A DNA stretch of 60,810 nt, from the NCBI RefSeq assembly GCF_025061645.1, contig NZ_JANYMP010000036.1, positions 28,447 to 89,256 of the forward strand, in the 5' to 3' direction. Under the pieces are notes generated by a model. That model was given only the letters and a program-made list of their open reading frames with translations, was not told the origin of the DNA and ran no database searches. This stretch comes from Umezawaea endophytica (GTDB taxonomy: Bacteria > Actinomycetota > Actinomycetes > Mycobacteriales > Pseudonocardiaceae). The position numbers and the translations under genes were made by a program. How positions within the stretch are numbered: position 1 is the stretch's first letter; each line of letters begins with the position of its first letter. Shown piece by piece: positions 9,454 to 17,041 of the stretch.

Positions 9454-9560
9454 TGCCGCTCGAGAAAATCATCGCTACTGGTCAAGTGGCATATCTGTAC
9501 TCGTTGACGAGTCCGCCCAGGATGCGGGTACAGAACAGTCTGTGGGTGTCGCGGTGGGGT
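9454..9560 (-). mobile_element. Right-end remnant of an IS481-like element
   Basis: The plus strand from 9454 (TGCCG, AAAATCATCG, CTACTGGTCA, CTCGTTGACGAG) aligns with the right end of the IS at 27671. Reading leftwards, the frame ends in RILGGLVNEYRYAT at a stop at 9482, the counterpart of RLGGILNEYHHAV in the other copy. Only about 100 bp survive and the rest of the transposase is gone. Confidence 0.6.
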
Positions 9561-10326
9561 CGCGCAGCGGGGTGCTGTTGGGCATCGGGTGGTAGTTGGT
9601 CGCGGGCCTCTACTGCTTGCCCGGTAGGGCGATCGGCAGGCGTGGGTTACCCCGGCCTTGACGAGTTCGGTCAGCATCGGGTCGAGTGCGCTTATGGCGA
9701 GGGGCAGGTGGCCTTCGCCTGCGAGAAGATGGACCCTGGCTCTGAGAACGGTGTGGGTCAGTCCTTCGCTGTGGATGAAGGGGATGAATCGGTCTTCGCT
9801 GCCGCGCCAGACGCTGGCTCGACTGCATTCCGCGAGCCAACCACTAGCTCGTCCGTCGAGTCTGATGTGTCCACCCTGTATTGCATCGAGGCCTCGGTGA
9901 ATGCTGCCAATGGAACTGGTTCGGTGGGTAGTATAGAATTTGTATGCGAAATTGCCCACGATGACAGCATTGGTCGTTGGGACCTGCGACGGCTTCAGGT
10001 AGATGATCGTATGGTTTTTCCGGAAAGTTGAGCGCAAGTGAAGAGATCCAGTGTGAAATTGGTGTCGCTGTGTCAGTGAGGTCAATATTGAACATGCAAA
10101 GAACGACCGGCGCAGGGATCTGTGAGATTTGTAGACAGGCTGTAGTCGATGTGAATCGAGTCGCTTGGCTGGATCTGGATTATTTGAATGCCTCGCTGAG
10201 GTTATCTTGCTCGGTAGGTTGGTTGACCATGTGGCGTAGTCTGCAGTATCATTTATCCCATGGACACCCGCTCTATGCAGGTATGCCACGTTAGAGCAGA
10301 CGAGTCCCCCCTCGGTCACTCAAACG
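9561..10326. other. Low-GC stretch with an unassigned minus-strand frame
   Basis: Base composition drops clearly around 9890-10290. On the minus strand between about 9890 and 9630, an open frame reads like genuine protein (HIRLDGRASGWLAECSRASV; HSEGLTHTVLRARVHLLAGE), but it has no recognisable domain and runs into the IS remnant. It could be the tail of an acquired gene. I would not call a functional gene here. Confidence 0.35.
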
Positions 10327-10409
10327 CGGGACGTATCCCGTATATCATGCAGTCTCGTACAGCCTCACCTCGTGAGCGGGCGGTACCTCGGAGTACGGGA
10401 CGCATCCCG
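10327..10409. promoter_or_regulatory. Two copies of a CGGGA-N4-TCCCG palindrome
   Basis: CGGGACGTATCCCG (10327-10340) and CGGGACGCATCCCG (10396-10409) are near-identical palindromes 69 bp apart, ending 33 bp before the GTG of the AbrB-like gene. The repetition and position suggest operators, possibly for autoregulation by that protein. Confidence 0.55.
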
Positions 10410-10442
10410 TGATGTGACCGTCCGATCCGGGCGGTCACGTAC

Positions 10443-11090
10443 GTGAGCACTCACATCATTCCGGGAATCGCCCTCGCGGCATCCCCGCTTCCGCGCGATC
10501 CCGAGAATCGTTCCCGCCCCGATTCCGGGAATTCCCCGACCACCGCGTCCCCGCGACGTCGGGAATTGGATCTCCGTCGCACCGAGGCACCGGAGTTCGG
10601 CGAACTGCCCGCCGTCCGCCGGCGTCACCTGCGCCGCTACGGCATCGCCGTGTTCGACGGCGACGGCCGCATCACCGACCAGCCACTGTTCGCCCTACTC
10701 GGGTTCACCGCGGGCCTGCGCGTGGAGATCGGCATCACCGACGGGCACGCCCTGGTCGTGCGCGCCAATCCCGAGGGCGGATCGGTGCTCACCCGGCGGA
10801 GCATGGTGCTGGTGCCCGCGAAGGTGCGCCGCTGGTGCGGTTTCGGACCCCGCGAACAAGTCCTCCTCGTCGCCGTCCCCCACGAGTCGGCGTTGATCAT
10901 CCACGGGCTGGAGAAACTCGACCACGCCCTGCCCCGGCCTCGAGCGCTGGTCGCGGCGATGCATCCGCTGGGCGGGGCCGTCCCGAGTGCGCAGTCTGCG
11001 GCGGGCCGGGGAGCGGGCGGGGGAGCGCGCGGTGTGGCAGGGCGCACCGGGGGAGCGGACGCCGGGCCGGGACATGGGGGTGTCCGGTGA
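10443..11090 (+). CDS. AbrB/MazE-like DNA-binding protein
   Basis: A 215-residue protein. A disordered N-terminus is followed at about 56-160 by a beta-rich region with two AbrB-like swapped-hairpin signatures (YGIAVFDGDGRITDQPLF... GLRVEIGI and LVPAKVRRWCGFGPREQVLLV). The C-terminus is Gly/Ala-rich. Pseudonocardiales genomes often carry such a protein directly ahead of a tyrosine-recombinase gene, and here its TGA overlaps the GTG of the integrase-like gene, so translation is probably coupled. Two palindromes upstream are likely operators. Its role is probably regulation of the adjacent recombinase; that is inference from context. Confidence 0.65.
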   Translation: MSTHIIPGIALAASPLPRDPENRSRPDSGNSPTTASPRRRELDLRRTEAPEFGELPAVRRRHLRRYGIAVFDGDGRITDQPLFALLGFTAGLRVEIGITDGHALVVRANPEGGSVLTRRSMVLVPAKVRRWCGFGPREQVLLVAVPHESALIIHGLEKLDHALPRPRALVAAMHPLGGAVPSAQSAAGRGAGGGARGVAGRTGGADAGPGHGGVR

Positions 11091-11509
11091 GCGGGAACGG
11101 GCCGAATCCGGGCGACGTGGCGATCGTGCTGCGGATGATGGAGACCTTCGACCTGCGCCTCGAGGACCTCGTGGCGGGCGCGGTGGCGCGGGTTGTGCCG
11201 ACGTTTGCGGAGGTGGATCCGCTGGTGCGGGAGTGGGTGCCGGGCCCGTCGCGGCGGATCTACGGCACCTACTGGGACCGGATCGTCACGTGGTGGGGGG
11301 AGCGGCGGCTGGACGAGCCGACGGTGGTGGAGGTGCAGGAGTTGATCGAGCACGTGCGGGAGACCGCGGTGGTGCGGCGGTCGAGCAACGGCGGCAAGGG
11401 CGCGGCGCTGCACGCCTATTACGCGTTGGCGTGCGTGTATCGCTACGCCGTGGAGGTGGACATCCTCACGGCACGGCAGACCCTCCGACGATGCCACCAG
11501 GCCCAGTGA
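11087..11509 (+). pseudogene. Tyrosine recombinase, N-terminal core-binding part only
   Basis: 140 residues starting at GTG 11087, overlapping the previous stop by GTGA. The helical SAM-like core-binding region of phage-type integrases is visible (TYWDRIVTWWGERRLDEPT; GAALHAYYALACVYRYAVE). The frame stops where relatives continue into the catalytic R-H-R-Y domain; none of those residues is present. It is therefore a truncated recombinase, or a DNA-binding relic that retains only the core-binding part. The piece following it is the start of an unrelated SARP-type gene in the opposite direction. Confidence 0.6.
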
Positions 11510-11580
11510 CACCACCCCCCCGGATCATGGGTTCGACTGGGGGCGTCAGTCATGCCGGACCTGGCGACCACGACTCCTTG

Positions 11581-11676
11581 TCAGGAGCCACGAAAACGGT
11601 AACGGGGGCCGAGGTTCACCGCCCGCCCGTCGACCCGCACGGTCACCTCGCCGAGCAGACCGAACTTCACCCCCAT
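11581..11676 (-). pseudogene. N-terminal remnant of a SARP/BTAD regulator
   Basis: An ATG at 11676 opens a 31-codon frame reading MGVKFGLLGEVTVRVDGRAV, then NLGPRYRFRGS and a stop. The first 24 residues match the conserved opening strand pair of AfsR/SARP regulators (FGLLG-V-VRVDGR-VDLG); the rest of the domain is missing. Too short to be certain. Confidence 0.4.
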
Positions 11677-12482
11677 GGCCGACTCCCTACCCATCCATGG
11701 ATAGCGGTTTGACCTGCGTGATGCAGGAATCTGGCAACCAGTTCACACGATCGGCCGTCCACTCTTCTCATCGAGGCGGGAAGCACGACCACCCGCTTGT
11801 CACATCGGATCCAAGGGCGTAATGCCTGAGTTCCAACGGGAAGGCGGTAGGACGAGGACCAAGACTGGCAGGCTGCGCCTGCGGCGACGTCATTCGACGT
11901 CGTGGCTGCGGCCTGCACCTACGAGGCCGTCCGGAACTCCGTCGTCAGAAGCTGCTCGGCACACAGCACCCGGTGGTGCCGACCAAGACCACGGGTCAGT
12001 ACATGACCGGACCGGCCCCTGCGGGCTGGTTCACCTGGACCAACTCAACGGGGCCGCGTCAGGGTCACCGCTGTCGGCGCGGCCATGTTCGTGATCACCA
12101 ACGCTGCAAGCTACGTACCACCACCGAAAAAATCGGTGGGTCGAAAGGCCTGACAGTGGTCAGCGAACATCATTCACCATTATCTCATCTTCACGAGGGG
12201 TGCTCTGGTGAATCGATCTTCAGTCGATCACCAATAAGATCATTTTAGTCAAGTTTTTGGTGTTAATAATTCAGTAGCTATGGCGACTTTTAAGTTTTCC
12301 GATGAGCGCAGCGCTGATGCTGACGCCAGCCGAAGTGAAGAACCGTCAACTCGCACATGCTCGCGGGGCTGATCAATTACCTGAATGATCAGTGCCGGGT
12401 AAACTCGGCTGATCGCCTGGTGTTTCCGGTAAGAATCGACGGGCACCCGTCGGGGTGTCTCCATATAGTTTCCAGGGAGCCT
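11677..12482. other. Intergenic region, AT-rich toward the right
   Basis: No convincing gene in 11677-12150. From about 12150 to 12420 the DNA is markedly AT-rich. It contains an inverted repeat CTGATCA-N10-TGATCAG (12369-12392) and probably the promoter of the I36-like gene. Confidence 0.45.
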
Positions 12483-12995
12483 ATGATGAATGGATCAAGG
12501 AAAAACCGCACATGGAGTGCATTTGCCCTGATCGTGGCGCTTGGCGCGGCGCTGCTCGCCGGTGCTCCGGCATGGGCAACGGGCATGACTTCGCCGGAGA
12601 TCGCCATGTCCCACAACGGAGTGGGGCAGTCAAGCGGCCCATTCGCCGCTCCGAGGAGTTTCGTCGCGGGGTTGGGCTGGAACGCCTGCTCACCCGGAGA
12701 ATTGTGTCTGTTCGTAGAAGTCGACGGTGGAGGAGGGGGGTTCGCCTGGGCTGCCAACGGGGCCACCAGTGACTTCCGGACTCTTGTGTGCCGATCCGGT
12801 CAAGGCTGCTATCCTGGAACCTTCGACAACGAGGCAAGTTCGTGGTGGAACCGTACTGGCCAGACCTTCTGCGTCTCGGATGGCTACAACGGCGGAAATC
12901 CCGACAACACCATGCCGCCCGGCACTCGGGGCAACTTCACCACCACCGGCTGGAACGACCGTCCGTCGTCGCTCGGATACCTGGGTTGCCCCTAG
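12483..12995 (+). CDS. Secreted peptidase-inhibitor-like protein (family I36 type)
   Basis: 170 residues with a classical Sec signal peptide (basic start, hydrophobic FALIVALGAALLAGAPAWA, cleavage near residue 33). The mature part has a cysteine pair around CSPGELCLFVEVDGGG, the typical opening of I36-type inhibitors (C--GELC-Y----GG), followed by CRSGQGCYPG, FCVSDGYNGG and YLGCP, giving a small disulfide-bonded fold. AGGGAGC precedes the ATG pair at 12483/12486. It is monocistronic and ends 98 bp before a strong terminator. Likely an extracellular protease inhibitor; the inhibitory activity is inferred from family resemblance. Confidence 0.75.
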   Translation: MMNGSRKNRTWSAFALIVALGAALLAGAPAWATGMTSPEIAMSHNGVGQSSGPFAAPRSFVAGLGWNACSPGELCLFVEVDGGGGGFAWAANGATSDFRTLVCRSGQGCYPGTFDNEASSWWNRTGQTFCVSDGYNGGNPDNTMPPGTRGNFTTTGWNDRPSSLGYLGCP

Positions 12996-13093
12996 GTCCA
13001 ATACCAGTGACTTAAGGGTTGCTGTCCGTTCGTCTGACGGACGCGGGTACAGGAGTCGACGGCGCGATCGGCAAGGATCAATCCCGAAAGCCA

Positions 13094-13124
13094 GGGGTCT
13101 CGGTGCATCACGCACCGAGACCCC
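13094..13124 (+). terminator. Rho-independent terminator after the I36-like gene
   Basis: GGGGTCTCGGTGC and its perfect complement enclose a 5-nt loop (ATCAC), followed by TTCGTG. The 13-bp GC-rich stem is the normal actinobacterial style, lacking a long U-run. Confidence 0.75.
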
Positions 13125-13417
13125 TTCGTGATGAGGAGGCGATTTCGCTGACCTCCCTCGAAGACTGCGAAACGTGAGCACGAAGCCCCAGTCGGTCTAA
13201 CCCGAGGGGCAGGCAGCGGAGATGCTGGCGGCCGGGTCCACTGCGCCTGGTATCGAGATCGAGCCGTTACTCCGGTCATCCGCCACCATCGAGATCGACA
13301 CCCGGAAACTACTCGCCGAAGTGATGGACCAACCGGCGGCGCTCGCCGGTCCACCGCCATCCCGTCGCTGGCCGTTCAGATCACGCTATGCGGCTGTCGT
13401 ACCAGTAGGGCTTTGTT

Positions 13418-13612
13418 AGGTTCGCCGCCCAGTTCCTTCGCGACGCCGAGGAGAACGGCGACTAGTTCGACCCAGACGAGGCCCGTCGCAAGGCCGTGCG
13501 CCTGCTCAGCGAAATGGTCGGCGCACTGATGCTCTCCCGAGCCGTGCACCACGTCGAGCCCGAACTCTCCGACGAGATCCTGCGGGCCAGCCACAGCAAC
13601 GCTGTCGACTGA
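13418..13612 (+). pseudogene. C-terminal remnant of a TetR-family regulator
   Basis: The frame reads RFAAQFLRDAEENGD, a TAG stop at 13463, then FDPDEARRKAVRLLSEMVGA LMLSRAVHHV and ...LSDEILRASHSNAVD before TGA. The RKAVRLLSEMVGALMLSRAV stretch is the typical last helix pair of TetR ligand domains. The DNA-binding domain is absent, and one in-frame nonsense codon interrupts what is left. Confidence 0.55.
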
Positions 13613-13686
13613 GCACTCGGGAGTAGCCGCAGGACCTCTGCGTCCAGGGCGTGGGTGAGCTTCTGTCGTGCTTGCCTGGTCGTGAT

Positions 13687-13738
13687 CGCAAAATCCACGT
13701 CGTCGGGTACGGCGCAAAATCCACGTCGTCGGGTACGG
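13687..13738. repeat. Tandem duplication of a 26-bp unit
   Basis: Two exact adjacent copies of a 26-bp sequence beginning CGCAAAATCCACGTCGTCGG. It lies next to the IS3-type transposase tail and may be a slipped or duplicated IS end. Confidence 0.85.
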
Positions 13739-13797
13739 CGGCGTCACGACAGCGGTTCCGGTCCTGTGAGGTTGTCCCCGAAGTCCAGACACCAGAC

Positions 13798-13965
13798 TTA
13801 TGACACGAGGGCGAGACCTCGACGATGGCCAACGCGGACTTCGTGCGGGGTGCGGTAGTCGAGTGTCGAATGTAGACGGTCGTGGTTGTAGTAACCAAGG
13901 TAGGCGAAAACGTCCCGCCGGGCGTCCTCCGGGGTGTCCCAAACGGTTGTGCCGATCTCGAGATC
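13798..13965 (-). pseudogene. C-terminal piece of an IS3-family OrfB transposase
   Basis: Reading leftwards the frame gives TTVWDTPEDARRDVFAYLGY, YNHDRLHSTLDYRTPHEVRV and a TAA at 13798. This is the canonical IS3 OrfB ending (R---F-YI--YN--RLHS-L-Y-TP-E). Only the last 55 residues survive, joined directly to the N-terminal part of an IS481-like transposase. Confidence 0.7.
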
Positions 13966-13977
13966 TGGCCGCGTGGC

Positions 13978-14364
13978 GGCGCGCGAGCAGGTTTCGGTGC
14001 CAGCGCAGCACCGTTTCCGGACGTACTGGCAGTTGAAGCTGACGATGGGCTGTCAGGGGGAGCCGGTGCAGCAGTGCCGCGAGGAACATTCGATCGGCGG
14101 GGAAGAGCCGTAGTTGAGTCTTGCCCAGTTGGCGTTCCAGGACGGTGATCTGGTGCCGTAGCACCAGGATCTCCACGTCCTTGTCGCGGTCGCTCATGTG
14201 CAGCAGGCGCAGTAGGGCGAACGCGTTGGTCACGTTCAGGTAGGCCAGCCGAAGCAGCATGGCTGGTCATCATGCCTGCTTATCGGCAGCAGCGTGATCA
14301 CGACTGCATCCGCGCATGGGTCTCTGTGAACCCTCTGCCACCTGCATGGATGAGGTTTTCAGCA
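13978..14364 (-). mobile_element. Left part of an IS481-like element, copy 1
   Basis: The transposase starts at ATG 14260 (MLLRLAYLNVTNAFALLRLL, then ILVLRHQITVLERQLGK, ETVLRWHRNLLARRHAA) and breaks near 13978, where it runs into an IS3 tail. The terminal sequence at 14344-14364 (reading leftwards TGCTGAAAACCTCATCCATG) matches the end of the copy at 28893. The two copies share about 93% identity by eye over 14133-14271. The right end of this copy is lost. Confidence 0.7.
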
Positions 14365-14486
14365 GGTACAACGCTGGGGAGGGGCGCGATTCCTGGCCTT
14401 GGCGATGTGCGCGGGGTTGCACCTTCCGCAGCGGCATGTGGTCCAGTGGACCCACATCCCGATCCTCCAAGGAAAGGTCCCCGCTC

Positions 14487-15389
14487 GTGCACCCGTCCTT
14501 CATGCCACCCCGCCAGGTCAAGATCGGTGACGCGGCGGCCTTCGCCGGCAGCACGCCGCGGGCGATTCGCCACTACCACGAGATCGGCCTGCTCCCCGAG
14601 CCCGAGCGGGGCGGTGACGACCGCCGCCGCTACGGGTACGAGGACATGATCCGCCTGCTCTGGATTCGCAAGATGGCCGACGCCGGGATCGCCCTGGGCG
14701 ACATCCGTGACGCCTTCACCACCGGCACGGCTCCCGACGGCGCGGACAGCGAAGACGGCATCACGGGAACCCTGAAGCGGTTGGAGGAAAACCTCGCCGA
14801 GCAGGAGGCGGAAGTGCGGCGGCAACGGACCGCCGTGCGGCGGATGCGCGCCGAAGGCAGCCGGATGGGCCTGCTCTCCGACTTCGTCACCCAACGCCTC
14901 ACCGGCCTGCCCGAAGGCTCCCTGCGCCAAGCGGACCTGGACACCCTGCTGGTCACCGAGCGGATGCTCGGCCCGCTCGGCGCGGCCTTCCAAGCCACCC
15001 GCTTCATCGCCCTTGCCACGCATCCCGCTCTGCGGGCGGAATCCGACCGCATCGACGGCGCCGAGGCGGCACTCGACGACAGCGTCGCCGTCGACGATCC
15101 ACGGGTGGCTCACGTGGCCGCCGAGCGGCACGCCTTCGAGAACACCCTGATGGCCGTCATCGAGGAGACCGGCCTGGACAAGGACGACGATGCCCTCCTC
15201 GACGCCTGGGACACCCTGCACCCCGCTACCGCCGATGATGAGGCGGACCTCGGCTCTTGCAGGCGGGAAGCTGGTTCCATGAGCTTGGCCGAAGCCAATA
15301 GCAAGATGCCCTACGACTTCTCTCCGGCCCGCCAGCGCTGCGTGGAACTGTACTTCGAGCTGCTCGCCCAAGACTCACTCACTACCTAA
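14487..15389 (+). CDS. MerR-family regulator with long helical C-terminal domain
   Basis: 300 residues. An N-terminal MerR helix-turn-helix (KIGDAAAFAGSTPRAIRHYH, EIGLLPEPERGGDDRRRYGY) is followed by a dimerisation helix (LKRLEENLAEQEAEVRRQRT) and a 150-residue helical domain that probably binds an effector; no metal-binding cysteines are in the usual place. I chose GTG 14487 because GGAAAGG lies 9 nt upstream; ATG 14502 is the alternative. The longer frame from 14316 overlaps the end of the IS element and is not protein-like. It lies just downstream of the IS copy-1 end, which could supply a promoter. Targets are unknown. Confidence 0.85.
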   Translation: MHPSFMPPRQVKIGDAAAFAGSTPRAIRHYHEIGLLPEPERGGDDRRRYGYEDMIRLLWIRKMADAGIALGDIRDAFTTGTAPDGADSEDGITGTLKRLEENLAEQEAEVRRQRTAVRRMRAEGSRMGLLSDFVTQRLTGLPEGSLRQADLDTLLVTERMLGPLGAAFQATRFIALATHPALRAESDRIDGAEAALDDSVAVDDPRVAHVAAERHAFENTLMAVIEETGLDKDDDALLDAWDTLHPATADDEADLGSCRREAGSMSLAEANSKMPYDFSPARQRCVELYFELLAQDSLTT

Positions 15390-15419
15390 AACACAGTCTG
15401 AGCTTGTCGTTCAAGCAGT

Positions 15420-15922
15420 TCAGCGTGGTTTGGCGCCCTTCTTGTGATTGGCCGGTCGTGTGTGGGCCTGCTCGGTGGCCAGGACGAGTCCGGCGTCGAA
15501 GCCTTGCGCGACAACACGATTCCTCGAACCGAGTGGGCGACCTGGTCCAGTCGGATGGGTTTTGGTGTCGTTGTCAGACGTGCGGTCTTCGTGTGGATGT
15601 TGCGGAACCCGCGCCGGCCTCGTGCCGGGGTCAACCTGGCCGGTTCGGTGGGGCGTTCCCACGGACGTGGCGTTGACACCGGAGCACCACAACCAGACCG
15701 GTTTGTTCACCCTGCCGCTGGGCAGGTGTCCGACCCGCAGCAGGAGAACGGTGCCCTCGATGATCGGCAGTGGTCCCGCGTGGTTGGCCCAGGCACAGCG
15801 GCTGGTCAGTCTGGGGTGCGGGCGGTTCCAGGCCTGGACGGTCGCCGTCCCGTAGCGGCGGGTATCGGTGCTGGTCACTACGTGTTCCTCGCCCCAGGTG
15901 GCGGGGTCGCCGAAGGCGGACG
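15420..15922 (-). pseudogene. Internally deleted transposase remnant
   Basis: Reading leftwards: RWPSAFGDPATWGEEHVVTS, ...YGTATVQAWNRPHPRLT, PLPIIEGTVLLLRVGHLPSG and KPVWLWCSG. The frame then jumps to RPWERPTEPARLTPARGRRG FRNIHTKTAR (another frame) and ends GPGRPLGSRNR...KGAKPR. This order matches a common actinobacterial transposase family (I believe the one NCBI labels NF041680), with its roughly 90-residue catalytic middle deleted and two frame changes. It directly adjoins the gene tail at 15920. Confidence 0.6.
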
Positions 15923-16102
15923 GCCACCGTGTTCGACCACGACGCGCGCAAGCGCGCCACCCCGGTGCAGTTGGTCGACGACTACCACGGCGGCCAGTAC
16001 CTGGTCTACGACTGCGACCGTTTGCTGCGCATCAGGGTAGGCTACATCCGCGGCGACAACGCCGTGCTCAGTGGACTGTTCTTCGACCCAACCGGTCGCT
16101 AG
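15920..16102 (+). pseudogene. C-terminal tail of a jelly-roll/carbohydrate-binding-like protein
   Basis: In frame from about 15920 the protein reads ATVFDHDARKRATPVQLVDD, YHGGQYLVYDCDRLLRIRVG and ...NAVLSGLFFDPTGR before TAG. The ending NAVLSGLFF is typical of a beta-sandwich module at the C-terminus of actinobacterial secreted hydrolases. Everything upstream is missing, replaced by transposase DNA. The assignment is by resemblance only. Confidence 0.4.
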
Positions 16103-16403
16103 CTGGAGAATTGACCTGTGCGTCGTGGCCAGGGCAGCGGAATTCGCCTTGGTGAAGGTGCACAACTCCCTGGAGATTGTTGAGACATCCTGGCCAAGCT
16201 GGCGGCCAATCGCGCTCTCTGAGAGCTCAAGCGCACAGCAGCGCGCTGTCCTCACAGTCGACGCCTCCGACTGCTCTCTGGCAGCCTCGACGACCTCATG
16301 TCGCTGAGAACGTGGCTCACGGGGGCCGCCGAAGCGCTCAAGGTCTCCGCGTGTTCGAGTCTGCGTGGAGCAGTCCCTCGACGAACAATATCAAGGTATT
16401 GAA
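16103..16403. other. Spacer without a recognised gene
   Basis: A minus-strand frame contains a helix-turn-helix-like string (SAIGRQLGQDVSTISREL) reminiscent of IS30 transposases, but it is short and unsupported on both sides. Otherwise nothing is seen before the operator at 16404. Confidence 0.4.
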
Positions 16404-16419
16404 TGATAGGGTCGTCTCA
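16404..16419 (+). promoter_or_regulatory. Shared 16-bp operator, copy A
   Basis: TGATAGGGTCGTCTCA, 25 bp before the TTG start of the SnoaL-like gene. It has the same form TGATAG-N4-RTCTCA as copies at 17006 and 19770. The half-sites TGATAG and TGAGAC (reverse strand) make an imperfect palindrome of the sort bound by TetR dimers. Confidence 0.7.
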
Positions 16420-16443
16420 CATATCGACTTGCGGGAGGCGACC

Positions 16444-16944
16444 TTGCTGTCCGACACTCACCCCAACGCCGTGTGGCTGGCCGACATGTACCGAGGCGGC
16501 GCGGTGATCACTGCCGACTCAAGCCTCGGCGAGGACGAGCGGGTCCGGCTGCTGAACGAGCACACGGCCGAGGTGATGAAGAAGATGTCTCCGGACCTGG
16601 TGATCCACACTGGTGGCGTGCGCTTGGCGGCGACCGGTGGGATGGAGTTCCTGCGCAGGTACATGAAGCGGCGGGCGAGTCTCGCCGATGCCAGTGTCGA
16701 GCCCGTCCAGTTCGACCAGATCCTCGCGGATGACTACTACGGCATAGTCCACGGCACGTTCCGCACGTCGCGCGGTGACTGGACGTGGACTCGTGTCGGC
16801 ATGGGGGCGTGGCGCTTCAAGGACGGCCTGGCCGTTGAGCACTGGGAGCTCTCGGACGGCCCGACGTGGGACGAGTTCTTCCTCGCTGGTGATCCGGAGT
16901 CGTTCACGGGTTCAGCGCAGGAGTTCTGGACAAGCGGGTCCTGA
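16444..16944 (+). CDS. SnoaL-like / NTF2-fold protein
   Basis: 166 residues. The cone-shaped NTF2/SnoaL fold is suggested by length and by the paired motifs HPNAVWLADMYRGGAVITAD and WTRVGMGAWRFKDGLAVEHW, ending in EHWELSDGPTWDEF, the typical H-W-x-x-x-D of this superfamily. Members are small cyclases, dehydratases, isomerases or ligand-binding proteins. The start is TTG 16444 because GGGAGG sits 6 nt upstream and there is no nearby ATG in frame. A copy of the shared operator lies immediately upstream, so it is probably co-regulated with the next two units. The substrate is unknown; a second SnoaL-like gene closes the block at 26266. Confidence 0.75.
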   Translation: MLSDTHPNAVWLADMYRGGAVITADSSLGEDERVRLLNEHTAEVMKKMSPDLVIHTGGVRLAATGGMEFLRRYMKRRASLADASVEPVQFDQILADDYYGIVHGTFRTSRGDWTWTRVGMGAWRFKDGLAVEHWELSDGPTWDEFFLAGDPESFTGSAQEFWTSGS

Positions 16945-17005
16945 ACCGCCCGGCACCTGCTGGGACGCCTTGCGGTCGGACATCGGGAAGACTACGGTCG
17001 GTTAG

Positions 17006-17021
17006 TGATAGATGTGTCTCA
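17006..17021 (+). promoter_or_regulatory. Shared 16-bp operator, copy B
   Basis: TGATAGATGTGTCTCA, 21 bp before the GTG of the RraA-like gene. It matches copies A and C at 11 of 16 positions including all of TGATAG and TCTCA. Confidence 0.7.
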
Positions 17022-17041
17022 TTTGAGAATGAGGTTCTGCT

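Noticed and set aside
9030-10319. 429-codon minus-strand frame as one gene
   Set aside because: It runs through the end of the NACHT gene, an IS remnant and an AT-rich stretch with changing character; at most a short internal part is protein-like.
15878-16255. IS30-like helix-turn-helix (GRQLGQDVSTISREL)
   Set aside because: One short resemblance without any flanking transposase sequence.
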